Source: Acinetobacter kookii
Lineage (GTDB): Bacteria; Pseudomonadota; Gammaproteobacteria; Pseudomonadales; Moraxellaceae
Direction of reading: 5' to 3'
DNA length: 64,000 nucleotides
NCBI RefSeq assembly: GCF_900096895.1
Contig: NZ_FMYO01000001.1
Coordinates: 1 to 64,000, forward strand
In this document: positions 37,702-45,490 of the stretch, in pieces
How positions within the stretch are numbered: the first letter of the stretch is position 1
Layout: each line of letters opens with the position of its first letter
Notes under the pieces: generated by a model
What the model was told of the DNA's origin: nothing
Databases searched by the model: none
The model's input: only the letters and a program-made list of their open reading frames with translations
Position numbers and translations under genes: made by a program

Positions 37702-38663
37702 CGATTACTATTTTTACTGGTTTTATTATATTGGCGTGCAGTCTGGCCTGGTTATTTTCCTCTGATTTACGCCTTAAAGCACAAGACTTTTTTTTCGTTC
37801 TTATTCTGCAAAGTAAGAAACCATTCTATTCTGCCCGGGAATTTGCTCAGCAGTTCAATGATGCAGCTGCACCTAAACAACTCCAGTCATATTGGCATTT
37901 ACAACAATGGTGGATACTGGTTGCGGGTCTTTCACTATTTTCCAGCATCTTGATTTTTGCTTTTACCCGTCCCGTAACTCCCACTAAAATTGAAACAGAT
38001 TATTTAAGGTCAGTTGATCCTCAAATTTATGCATTGCTCGATGGGCAAATACTTGCACCGCCTCCTGAAGTAGAACAATCCTTGATTGAAGAAGCCATTA
38101 TTTCTGCACGTCATATTGAGGCTAGTCAGTTCAGTGTTCAGGCAAAAACATTTAACTCCAATATAGAAAGTTTAGCGACTTCACATTTACATGGTGATCT
38201 CGTATCCGCCGATCGTAAATGGCATAAAATGAATCCACGTTATAAACAACGTTTATTGATGGTATTTAAAATCATGCAACAACGTTATGGCTATGAAATG
38301 GTTTTACTAGAAGGTTACCGTAGTCCAGAGCGCCAGAATGCCTTGGCTGGTAACAGTCATATTACCCGTGCCAAAGGCTTTCAAAGTTATCACCAATTTG
38401 GCCTGGCTGCCGATATTGCATTTAAACGGAATGGTAAAGTGGTTATTTCAGAACGTGATCCCTGGGCAATGCAAGGTTATCGGTTATATGGAACAGTTGC
38501 AGAATCAGTCGGTTTAACTTGGGGTGGCCGTTGGACATCCATTCAAGATTATGGTCATAGTGAGTATCGTATGCCCGGACTCAAAAAAACAGCCGCAATG
38601 GCTGAACAGTTAACTGCGGACAGTCAACTGTTGGCCAATCATCTACATGACGCTTTTGAATAA
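37698..38663 (+). CDS. tagX: T6SS peptidoglycan hydrolase TagX (M15-like peptidase)
   Basis: Probable TagX, the Acinetobacter L,D-endopeptidase needed to open peptidoglycan for T6SS assembly. It is 321 residues with two membrane segments at about 3-20 and 70-90, then a periplasmic M15/VanY-like domain. Zinc ligands are seen in YHQFGLAADIAF (HX6D) and DYGHSEYR (His), with the LLEGYRSPERQNAL motif before them. It is the last T6SS gene of the plus arm. Identification is by locus, topology and motif set. Confidence 0.85.
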   Translation: MTITIFTGFIILACSLAWLFSSDLRLKAQDFFFVLILQSKKPFYSAREFAQQFNDAAAPKQLQSYWHLQQWWILVAGLSLFSSILIFAFTRPVTPTKIETDYLRSVDPQIYALLDGQILAPPPEVEQSLIEEAIISARHIEASQFSVQAKTFNSNIESLATSHLHGDLVSADRKWHKMNPRYKQRLLMVFKIMQQRYGYEMVLLEGYRSPERQNALAGNSHITRAKGFQSYHQFGLAADIAFKRNGKVVISERDPWAMQGYRLYGTVAESVGLTWGGRWTSIQDYGHSEYRMPGLKKTAAMAEQLTADSQLLANHLHDAFE

Positions 38664-38688
38664 CAGCAAATCTATTTGATATCTAAAC

Positions 38689-39453
38689 TTAATTTAGATA
38701 TTGATTCATTTCATCCAGAACCTGTTGCGTTTTTTCAGCGTGCAGCCAGTGTCCCGCATCTTCTATCACTGCTATTTTGGCATGGGGAAATTGCTGCTGG
38801 ATTGCAGCAAAATGCTCATCCTTGCTTATATAGGCGGATTTTCCCCCGCGAATAAACAGGGCCTCTTTTGGCCATGGCTGGATCGTCTTCCAATTCAGGA
38901 TTTCTGAATAATGATGGAATAAAGCATCGACATTAAATAACCATTGTCCCTTATTAAAGGATTTCATTAGAAATTGGATCACCATTTCTTCATGTAAATA
39001 CTCACGCATAATTTGGGTCGCCTGTTGCCGACTTTCAATCTGGGCATTTTTGACGGCAAATAAAGCTTTAAAAATTTGCTCATGATGACTTTCCTGATAG
39101 GCAAATGGTGCCATATCCAGAACAATCAATTGTTCTAATCGCTGCCCTGCCTGACTTGCCAATTGCATGGCAATTTTTCCACCCATGGAATGACCAATAG
39201 CAGAAAATTTTTGAATATTTAAAGAATCTAGTGTTTCCAGAATATCTGCTGCCATGACAGCATAATTCATTTCTGTTGCATGTGCTGAATGACCATGATT
39301 GCGGACATCAATTTGAATGACTGAATGAAAGTCATAATATGCACGTGCCAGCATGCCTAAATTAGTTAAACTGCCAAAGAGACCATGAATAAATACCAGC
39401 GTATTTTTTGCTGTAGCGACTTCTTTAAGATGTATTTGGTGATTTAAAATCAT
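38689..39453 (-). CDS. Alpha/beta-hydrolase esterase, YbfF-like
   Basis: Cytoplasmic esterase of the alpha/beta-hydrolase family, 254 residues, the exact size of E. coli YbfF. It contains HGLFGSLTNLG (oxyanion-hole region), DVRNHGHS, the nucleophile in IGHSMGGKIA and the catalytic His in EDAGHWLHAEK near the C-terminus. It is convergent with tagX (25 bp gap) and shares no operon with the T6SS. Physiological substrate unknown. Confidence 0.85.
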   Translation of the reverse strand: MILNHQIHLKEVATAKNTLVFIHGLFGSLTNLGMLARAYYDFHSVIQIDVRNHGHSAHATEMNYAVMAADILETLDSLNIQKFSAIGHSMGGKIAMQLASQAGQRLEQLIVLDMAPFAYQESHHEQIFKALFAVKNAQIESRQQATQIMREYLHEEMVIQFLMKSFNKGQWLFNVDALFHHYSEILNWKTIQPWPKEALFIRGGKSAYISKDEHFAAIQQQFPHAKIAVIEDAGHWLHAEKTQQVLDEMNQYLN

Positions 39454-39535
39454 GGACGTCTTTCATTACTTTTTAGATGAAATTATTTTTGAGTAAATCA
39501 GGAATTTAATCAACTGCCAATTTTTTAAAATATTT

Positions 39536-39552
39536 TTTTGCTTAGGCTATTT
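39536..39552 (+). repeat. 17-bp direct repeat, copy 1
   Basis: TTTTGCTTAGGCTATTT, identical to the copy at 40052-40068; the two copies bracket a 500-bp patch of gene fragments. Confidence 0.7.
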
Positions 39553-39565
39553 ATGGAGGTAAAAA

Positions 39566-39616
39566 ATGAGTAATTTGTGTTGTTTGGGCAAGCAGTTCAA
39601 AAGAACATTGAAGTAA
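39566..39616 (+). CDS. Possible 16-residue leader peptide
   Basis: A strong ribosome site (GGAGGTAAAAA) precedes an ATG and 16 codons (MSNLCCLGKQFKRTLK). The end of the frame overlaps the left arm of a 13-bp inverted repeat (AAAAGAACATTGA at 39599-39611, TCAATGTTCTTTT at 39641-39653), so translation could affect folding of the hairpin, as in attenuators. Nothing recognisable follows on this strand, so it may be a relic. Confidence 0.35.
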   Translation: MSNLCCLGKQFKRTLK

Positions 39617-39653
39617 AATTTTAAGATGACAAAATCAGGCTCAATGTTCTTTT
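39599..39653 (+). terminator. Hairpin overlapping the leader peptide
   Basis: Perfect 13-bp inverted repeat with a 29-nt spacer and a T run on the right, terminator-like. Confidence 0.5.
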
Positions 39654-39680
39654 TAAGCCTAATGTTTACTCTAAATTTAA

Positions 39681-39880
39681 TTATTTAAAATAATTCAGAG
39701 GCAATTTTAAATAGCGGATACCGTTGGCTTCAGGTGCAGGCAACCGCCCTCCATCCATATTGATTTGAATTGCAGGTAAAATCAGTTTAGGCATGGACAA
39801 AGTCGCATCACGGCGGTTACGCATCTCAACAAAACCCGTTTTTGTTGTATTTTCATTTAGGAAAATATTTCTTGTATAGC
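39681..39880 (-). pseudogene. MBL-fold hydrolase, C-terminal remnant
   Basis: The minus strand encodes the tail of a metallo-beta-lactamase-fold hydrolase of the persulfide dioxygenase-like group. It reads NENTTKTGFVEMRNRRDATL, then MPKLILPAIQINMDGGRLP, RYLKLPLNYFK and a stop, matching the conserved FVEMR-RD-TL-MPKLILPSIQ-N--AG--P tail of such proteins. The metal-binding N-terminal domain is absent: the upstream frame stops near 39900 and sequence before NENTT does not fit. It is a dead fragment. Confidence 0.7.
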
Positions 39881-39921
39881 GCGTTATTCTTTTCTAACTT
39901 GAGGTTAATAATCGTGACAAC

Positions 39922-40071
39922 ATGACAAAGAAAAAACCCGGAGTTGATTATTCAACTGATAAATTTTTGAATGGAGTTGAATCAAGTAACTGTACTGCCC
40001 TTTTAGAAGAATTACACAATAATTGGTATGGAAATAAACTTCAAAAAGTCATTTTGCTTAGGCTATTTTAA
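39922..40071 (+). other. Short open frame ending in direct repeat 2
   Basis: A 49-codon frame starting MTKKKPGVDYSTDKFLNGVE. Its last residues (ILLRLF) are encoded by the second copy of the 17-bp repeat, so the stop was probably created by the rearrangement. It is likely the front of a broken gene of unknown identity. Confidence 0.35.
40052..40068 (+). repeat. 17-bp direct repeat, copy 2
   Basis: Identical to 39536-39552. Confidence 0.7.
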
Positions 40072-40172
40072 TGTGCATACTCTATGATTAAATCAGCCTG
40101 CATTGTTTTTCTTGTTGCTGACGGCGCATCATAATCCACTATATTGTCATACCTGCTCTGGATCATTTTTTA

Positions 40173-40922
40173 TTATTCTATAAATTCTTTGAGTACTTTT
40201 TCTGCAAACCACCACGGTAACTGTTGAACTTCCGGATTCATTTTCAATGTTTCGGCCGATTCAATTTCAGCAATAAAAGCCGCTTTTTCACCGTTAGAAG
40301 AGTTATCAAACAAATAGGTACGATCACTGGCATCAATCGCCTGCATAAGCAAATCCATACTGCGGTAATAACGCTCCACAATCTTTTGCTCTGGAACAGA
40401 ATGTCCACCCACACTCACCCGGTATTTCACCCGCGCAATATTAATTCGTGGGTCAACCGTAGAAACATAATATAAATAGGTTTTAAAACCCTGCAGCTGC
40501 GCTTGTTGTAAAAACTCAACCTTAGAGATATGCGACATTACCGTTTCAAAGGTAAAACTGATTTTTAAGCGCAAAAATTCCAGGCGGATATAGTCAATAA
40601 TCCGTGCACAAAGATAAGAATCGATTTCGGATTCATGAAACTGGATATTCGATTCATCAACTACCCAAGGCTCTTGTTGCAGTAAAGGAATGAGTTGCCC
40701 GGATTGAGGGCGTTTTTTCTGCTTAAGGAAAGCAATCAAAGCTTGGGCCATTAATGCGGGATGATAGGACTTTAAATCCAGGCGTTGACTCAAGCGAAGA
40801 TTCTGTTCCAGTTCATCAGCATTTAAATAAGCTCCAATATGATGGGGCAATAAATATTCCTTGACTGTGCTCTTTCCAGACCCATTCGGACCGGCAAACA
40901 TCCTTATTCTTGGTGGAGGCAT
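40173..40922 (-). CDS. Zeta-toxin-like P-loop kinase
   Basis: A 249-residue protein of the zeta toxin/COG4185 predicted ATPase group. It has Walker A GPNGSGKST at residue 12, NADELEQNL (general-base Asp region), FTFETVMSH near 125 and the characteristic VKYRVSVGGHSVPEQKIVERYYRS near 170. Related zeta toxins phosphorylate UDP-N-acetylglucosamine; the exact substrate of this branch is not known. It starts 4 bp after a small basic gene, an arrangement expected for a toxin-antitoxin pair. Confidence 0.75.
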   Translation of the reverse strand: MPPPRIRMFAGPNGSGKSTVKEYLLPHHIGAYLNADELEQNLRLSQRLDLKSYHPALMAQALIAFLKQKKRPQSGQLIPLLQQEPWVVDESNIQFHESEIDSYLCARIIDYIRLEFLRLKISFTFETVMSHISKVEFLQQAQLQGFKTYLYYVSTVDPRINIARVKYRVSVGGHSVPEQKIVERYYRSMDLLMQAIDASDRTYLFDNSSNGEKAAFIAEIESAETLKMNPEVQQLPWWFAEKVLKEFIE

Positions 40923-40926
40923 TCAG

Positions 40927-41184
40927 TTATACAGCTGCCTCTTGTTTTCTCTTGCGTTTTAAAACTTTAGGAAGATCATTCACATTTGTATATGCCTGAT
41001 GCAAGTCCGCAATCACGGTTTCCTGTCCATTTACTTCGCGTTTTAACAGTTGCTGTTCTTTTGCATACACGACCGTTGCTGCCGTACATGCTTTGTTAAA
41101 GGCATGACGGAAAGCATGTATGGCAAGTTTAGGAATCATCTCATCCTCATATTTGCCTGCTTTCATGATGGTATAAGCTGTCAT
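40927..41184 (-). CDS. Probable antitoxin partner of the zeta-like kinase
   Basis: An 85-residue protein beginning MTAYTIMKAGKYEDEMIPKL, with a C-terminal basic tail KVLKRKRKQEAA. The start at 41184 is chosen over an upstream ATG because GGGAG sits about 8 bp before it. I do not recognise a named antitoxin family; the call rests on size, operon order (upstream of and 4 bp from the kinase) and pairing seen for COG4185 kinases. A DNA-binding role is not obvious. Confidence 0.55.
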   Translation of the reverse strand: MTAYTIMKAGKYEDEMIPKLAIHAFRHAFNKACTAATVVYAKEQQLLKREVNGQETVIADLHQAYTNVNDLPKVLKRKRKQEAAV

Positions 41185-41323
41185 GGAACAACTCCCGTTA
41201 CACAAGGTGTATTTGCTTATTATATTAACATAGCCGCAATAATTGTCTATAAATACACCAACATAGAAATGTAACGCTTTGCAGTGAATCTGATCCGAAA
41301 CTACTGGTTCAGCGGCTCATGCA

Positions 41324-41689
41324 TCATTGATCTTCTTTCCACACATCTTCATAGTCTTCACGATCAATCATAAAACGGAAACCTTCAGCCAAAGCCAGGT
41401 ATGGCAGCGCTTCAGGTAAAATATCCTGTAACTCGCGAACCGTCATGGTCTGGAAAAAATCTTCTCCTTCTTCCAGCTCGCCACCGTAAATAAACCAGCC
41501 AATGTTTTCATCTGTTTCAGGCTTTTTACGAATTCCAACAATGGGTTCTTTATTTAAAGTTTGAACTGCAACGGCGACAACATCATCACCACTGACCTGG
41601 ATATAGGCAGAATCAAATTCTTCACACAATAACTTTTGTTCTGCAATCAGTTCTTCTAAGGGTGAAAGTTGTGGGGATTTTTTTGACAT
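41324..41689 (-). CDS. Imm33-like (DUF2185) acidic protein
   Basis: A 121-residue acidic protein. The central segment VGIRKKPETDENIGWFIYGGELEEGEDFF followed by MTVRELQDILPEALPYLALAEGFRFMI resembles the DUF2185/Imm33 fold (R--P----D-GW---GE, then a helix-loop ending in G-F--). Such domains are often immunity proteins, but many are stand-alone. It is divergent from umuD with 126 bp between. A relation to DdrR, which lies beside umuDAb in other Acinetobacter, was considered but size and sequence gave no support. Confidence 0.5.
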   Translation of the reverse strand: MSKKSPQLSPLEELIAEQKLLCEEFDSAYIQVSGDDVVAVAVQTLNKEPIVGIRKKPETDENIGWFIYGGELEEGEDFFQTMTVRELQDILPEALPYLALAEGFRFMIDREDYEDVWKEDQ

Positions 41690-41784
41690 TGCATTTCTCT
41701 GGCATATAAAACCGAATAGCGACAGTTTAACTTAGAACGATTTAGCATGGCTAAACTTTTTATTTGCAGGATTTTTTGTTAAGC

Positions 41785-41805
41785 TTGAAAAAGTTACAAA
41801 ATCAA
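41785..41805. promoter_or_regulatory. UmuDAb-type SOS operator before umuD
   Basis: A 21-bp imperfect palindrome, TTGAAAAAGTTAC followed by AAAATCAA, ending 10 bp before the umuD ATG. It matches the TTGAAAA-N-GT----TCAA pattern known for the Acinetobacter DNA-damage box bound by UmuDAb, and a near-identical site precedes umuC. Confidence 0.75.
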
Positions 41806-41815
41806 AAAGATTAAA

Positions 41816-42436
41816 ATGAAACTTCAAGATACAACAGAATTCGCAAGCAGCACTGGGCATGGTCACGGCGGTAGACGTAAAAATTCTGGCCGCAAAACCC
41901 AGTATCAGGAAAAAACCGTGGTGATGCGCGTTCCCGAGTCTAAAGTATCTGAAATCAAGGCATGGTTAAAGCCCAAACCTGCCGATGACCGTAGTCAGAA
42001 GATCGAACTGCATCCTATACAGATTCAAACCCGACTCGATATTCCCTATCCTCTGGAATCGGTTGCTGCCGGTTTTCCCTCTCCGGCTCAGGATTACACT
42101 GAAGATGTCATCGATTTGAACCAATACCTAGTGCATAACCCCTCAAGTACCTTTGTATTACGGGTCAATTCATTGTCGATGAAAAATGCAGGCATAGACA
42201 TTGATGACCAGATTCTAATTGACCGTAGCTTGAAACCAGAACACGGCGATATCGTTTTGGCCTTAATCAATAATGAATTTACCGTTAAACGGCTGATGAA
42301 AGAGAAACAGAAAAATGGGGAACTGAAAATCTGGCTAAAAGCAGAAAACCCTGAATACCCGGATATTTATTTACGCAGCGAAGAACAGCTGACGATCTGG
42401 GGTGTAGTGACCTGTATTTTAAAAAAATTACGCTAA
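41816..42436 (+). CDS. umuD: Extended UmuD (UmuDAb-type) SOS regulator/peptidase
   Basis: S24-family self-cleaving protein, 206 residues, about 60 longer at the N-terminus than E. coli UmuD. The extra N-terminal part (GHGHGGRRKNSGRKTQYQEK, then MRVPESKVSEIKAWL) is basic and is the DNA-binding region in UmuDAb. The cleavage site is the Ala-Gly in VAAGFPSPAQDY, the catalytic Ser lies in RVNSLSMKNAG and the Lys in EFTVKRLMK. In Acinetobacter, which lacks LexA, UmuDAb represses error-prone polymerase genes and is cleaved after RecA activation. The operator just upstream suggests autoregulation. Confidence 0.9.
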   Translation: MKLQDTTEFASSTGHGHGGRRKNSGRKTQYQEKTVVMRVPESKVSEIKAWLKPKPADDRSQKIELHPIQIQTRLDIPYPLESVAAGFPSPAQDYTEDVIDLNQYLVHNPSSTFVLRVNSLSMKNAGIDIDDQILIDRSLKPEHGDIVLALINNEFTVKRLMKEKQKNGELKIWLKAENPEYPDIYLRSEEQLTIWGVVTCILKKLR

Positions 42437-42557
42437 TAAATTTTATGAGTGGATATATAATCGGAACAGATCAAAATTTTACTCTTAACATAAATAGACA
42501 GATAAAAGCCCCAAGTAAACTTGAGGCTTCATCATAAATCCTAAGCAAGCTTGAGGA

Positions 42558-42704
42558 TTATTTTTGCTGTTGAGGGTTTTTTTGCTGCTGTTGGCGTTGA
42601 TTGCCCTGGTTTTGCTGACGTTGATTGTCTTGCTGCTGCTGTTGCTGTTGATGCTTTTGATTTTCGCTTTGCTGGTTCGATTGTTGTTGATTAGCCATTT
42701 TCAT
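42558..42704 (-). CDS. Gln/Asn-rich disordered mini-protein (paralogue 1)
   Basis: A 48-residue protein (MKMANQQQSNQQ... ending NPQQQK) of which about half the residues are Gln, with the rest mostly Asn, Lys, Arg and Ser. No hydrophobic core is possible, so it should be disordered. The start at 42704 is preferred: AAAGGA lies 5 bp before it, whereas the upstream ATG at 42710 overlaps that site. It shares the M-x-M-x-NQQ start and NPQ-Q-K end with the gene at 53544-53714, so it is not random low-complexity sequence. It resembles hydrophilins, known in Acinetobacter for desiccation tolerance, but identity with them is not claimed. Confidence 0.65.
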   Translation of the reverse strand: MKMANQQQSNQQSENQKHQQQQQQQDNQRQQNQGNQRQQQQKNPQQQK

Positions 42705-43002
42705 ATCCATCCTTTCGATTGATTACTAGCGTGGAGTGCTAGGGATATGCCGTATGTATTACGACTCTTATTAATCTAGCGGATATTTACCGTTAACCAA
42801 CCCGCAAACTGTATCGACTTAATTCATTGTAATGATCAAAATATTAATTGACTGATTTTTAGTGCATCGACAAATCTCAGCTTTACGCTATTAACGCTAA
42901 TTACACTGAACCTTACATGCTGCTCAAGCTCTTTATCGAATGGACGCTTGATTCTCTGCATTTTTAAAATTTGAAATTTATAAACGATTTTATTATCCTT
43001 AC

Positions 43003-43023
43003 TTGAAAACGTTACAATTTCAA
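43003..43023. promoter_or_regulatory. UmuDAb-type SOS operator before umuC
   Basis: A 21-bp palindrome, TTGAAAACGTTAC followed by AATTTCAA, ending 8 bp before the umuC ATG. It differs from the umuD site at only a few positions. Confidence 0.78.
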
Positions 43024-43031
43024 GAACAAAA

Positions 43032-44348
43032 ATGAACCAGAAACTTTTTGCCTTAATTGATATCAATAACTGCTATGTCAGCTGTGAACGGGTATTTAAT
43101 CCCCGTCTAAATGGCCAGCCTGTGGTTGTACTCTCCAACAACGACGGCTGTGTGGTTTCCCGAAGTAATGAAGCCAAGGCCTTAAATATCGGCATGGCCG
43201 TGCCTTGGTATGAGGTCGAGCAACAGGCTTTGGCAACCGGTGTAAAAGTATTTTCCAGTAATTACGCTTTATATGCAGACATGTCACGGCGCTTTTTTTC
43301 GATTCTGGAACAGCATTTCCATCCGGATGACCTGGAACCTTATTCGATTGATGAGTGCTTTATTCAGCTCGGCAGTTATGCAGAATATTTTGATGTAGAG
43401 CAATATTGCCGGGATTTAATCCAGCGCATTGAGCAATGGTTGGGTTTGCCCTGCTGCATAGGCGTTGGCACAACCAAGACCCTGGCCAAACTGGCCAATT
43501 ACTTTGCAAAGAAAAGAAGTGGCTTTCAGTCGCTCTGTTATTTACCGCATGTAGATTTATGCAGTTATGAAAGCCTGCTCTTAGAGACACCGGCTAGCGA
43601 GATTTGGGGGATTGGTCGTAAAATCAGCAAACAGCTTCAAGACTATGAAATTTATAGTTGCTATGACTTAACTTTTGCCAATGAACATCATCTTGGCAAA
43701 CAATTTTCGGTGATGATTGCACGGACAATTCGTGAACTAAAAGGTCAATCGTGTATTGCACTCAATGACCCTGCAACACCGGCAAAAAACATCCTTTCAT
43801 CACGAAGTTTTGCTTCTGCATTAACCGAAAAATCAATCATCAAACAGGCGGTCATTTTTCATGTCAACCGTGCCCATAAACGCTTAACCCAACAGCGACA
43901 GCTTTGTGCCTGCGTACATGTTTCACTCTATGAAAAAATATCCGTCCCACCCTATAAAAAGAAGCTTTCTTATGCGCTAGGCCTGGAATATGCAAGCGAT
44001 GACTTACTTGCCTTAAATGGCGCAGCATTAAAGCAAATAGATGTTTTATTTAAAGAAAACAAGAAATATATTAAAGTTGAAATCATGTTGAGTGCCTTGC
44101 ATATTAAACAGCACTATATTCATGACTTATGGCAACCTTTAGCCCTGATTCAACAACGGGACAATTTAATGAACACCCTGTTGAAAATGCAACAACGCTA
44201 TGGCTCGGATTGTATACAGGTTGGCTATCATTCTGCCAATCCGGCCTGGCAGATGAAACAGCAGCACCGCTCTCCACGTTACACCACCTGCTGGAAGGAA
44301 CTGCTTACAATTCATGAATCTGCCCTGACTGTTACACAAAATAAATGA
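43032..44348 (+). CDS. umuC: DNA polymerase V catalytic subunit UmuC (Y family)
   Basis: Error-prone translesion polymerase, 438 residues, full length. The N-terminus ALIDINNCYVSCERVFNP carries the first metal-binding Asp, followed by VVLSNNDGCVVSRSNEAKALN; the catalytic DE pair is in YSIDECFIQL near residue 104, and GVGTTKTLAKLANYFAKK precedes the helix-hairpin-helix WGIGRKISKQL. The C-terminal little-finger region continues to the end. It is not in an operon with umuD, from which it is separated by about 600 bp and an opposing mini-gene, and has its own operator. Confidence 0.94.
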   Translation: MNQKLFALIDINNCYVSCERVFNPRLNGQPVVVLSNNDGCVVSRSNEAKALNIGMAVPWYEVEQQALATGVKVFSSNYALYADMSRRFFSILEQHFHPDDLEPYSIDECFIQLGSYAEYFDVEQYCRDLIQRIEQWLGLPCCIGVGTTKTLAKLANYFAKKRSGFQSLCYLPHVDLCSYESLLLETPASEIWGIGRKISKQLQDYEIYSCYDLTFANEHHLGKQFSVMIARTIRELKGQSCIALNDPATPAKNILSSRSFASALTEKSIIKQAVIFHVNRAHKRLTQQRQLCACVHVSLYEKISVPPYKKKLSYALGLEYASDDLLALNGAALKQIDVLFKENKKYIKVEIMLSALHIKQHYIHDLWQPLALIQQRDNLMNTLLKMQQRYGSDCIQVGYHSANPAWQMKQQHRSPRYTTCWKELLTIHESALTVTQNK

Positions 44349-44584
44349 ACTGTTTTGGTCAATTTAGCTTACAATGTAAGAAATAGTAATAATTATAAAA
44401 AATGTCATTTTTTAACATTGCCAATTACCTGCAAAGTTCTCATTATATAGCTCAGTTCTGACACATAGCTCTCGTATCAATTTAAACAACTTATAATAGA
44501 AATACGGGAATATATGCCATAATACGCAAACTTTGCTGACATCTTGCAAGGTATATTTGCAAACTTATAATTGGAGCAAGCTGA

Positions 44585-45040
44585 ATGAGCTTAACCATTT
44601 TGGTTATTCATGGACCGAATCTAAATTTACTAGGTATGCGTGAACCTGAAGTTTATGGAAACCTTACTCTAGACAATATAAATCAAAAGCTCATCGCTCA
44701 AGCTCAAAATGCATCTCTTTCCCTGGATACTTTTCAAAGCAACTGGGAAGGTGCGATTGTCGACCGAATTCATCAGGCACAAAAAGAAGGTGTTCAATTC
44801 ATCATTATCAATCCTGCAGCCTTAACCCATACCTCTGTTGCAGTACGTGATGCGCTTCTTGGTGTTGCCATTCCATTTATTGAAGTTCATTTGTCCAATG
44901 TACACGCACGTGAAGCATTCCGACACCATTCATATTTATCCGATAAAGCCGTTGGCGTGATTTGTGGTTTAGGTGCAAAAGGTTATAGCGCTGCACTGGA
45001 CTTCGCCATCGATAAAATTCAACTCTCTACGCAATCATAA
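44585..45040 (+). CDS. aroQ: 3-dehydroquinate dehydratase, type II
   Basis: Third enzyme of the shikimate pathway, 151 residues. Signatures are the N-terminal [21 protein letters not shown] with the catalytic Tyr and Arg, [30 protein letters not shown], and [17 protein letters not shown] near the C-terminus. It is the first gene of an aroQ-accB-accC unit, common in gamma-proteobacteria, with accB 16 bp downstream. Confidence 0.95.
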   Translation: MSLTILVIHGPNLNLLGMREPEVYGNLTLDNINQKLIAQAQNASLSLDTFQSNWEGAIVDRIHQAQKEGVQFIIINPAALTHTSVAVRDALLGVAIPFIEVHLSNVHAREAFRHHSYLSDKAVGVICGLGAKGYSAALDFAIDKIQLSTQS

Positions 45041-45056
45041 TTAGGAATACTGTCTC

Positions 45057-45473
45057 ATGGATATCCGTAAAATCAAGAAACTCATCGACCTGATGATTGA
45101 ATCTGACTTACAAGCGATCGAAGTTAAAGAAGGTGATCAATCCATCGCCCTCACCCGTCGCAATCCTGTGGTAGCAGCAGCTGTTCCTGCAATGCCTACA
45201 GCCGCACCTGCCGCACCTGCTGCAAAAACACCGCGCGGCGCAGTTGAAACTTCTCCTATGGTTGGTGTGTTCTATGCAGCACCAAACCCGGGTGAAGCAC
45301 CATTCGTCAAAGTGGGCCAAACCGTTTCTGCAGGCGAAACCCTGGGTATTATTGAAGCCATGAAAATCATGAACCCGATTGAAGCGACTCAAAGTGGCGT
45401 GATTGAAGAAATTCTGGTGAAAAATGGTGAAGTAATTCAATTCGGTCAACCATTGTTCCGCTATCGCGCCTAA
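45057..45473 (+). CDS. accB: Biotin carboxyl carrier protein of acetyl-CoA carboxylase
   Basis: Carries biotin between biotin carboxylase and carboxyltransferase in the first step of fatty-acid synthesis. At 138 residues, it has an N-terminal region ([18 protein letters not shown]), an Ala/Pro-rich linker (about 45-62) and the biotinyl domain with the modified Lys in EAMKIMN at about residue 103. accC follows after 17 bp. Confidence 0.95.
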   Translation: MDIRKIKKLIDLMIESDLQAIEVKEGDQSIALTRRNPVVAAAVPAMPTAAPAAPAAKTPRGAVETSPMVGVFYAAPNPGEAPFVKVGQTVSAGETLGIIEAMKIMNPIEATQSGVIEEILVKNGEVIQFGQPLFRYRA

Positions 45474-45490
45474 AACCACGGGGACTCACA

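Noticed and set aside
41324..41689. ddrR, the usual neighbour of umuDAb
   Set aside because: The divergent gene is 121 residues with an Imm33-like pattern; size and sequence do not support DdrR.
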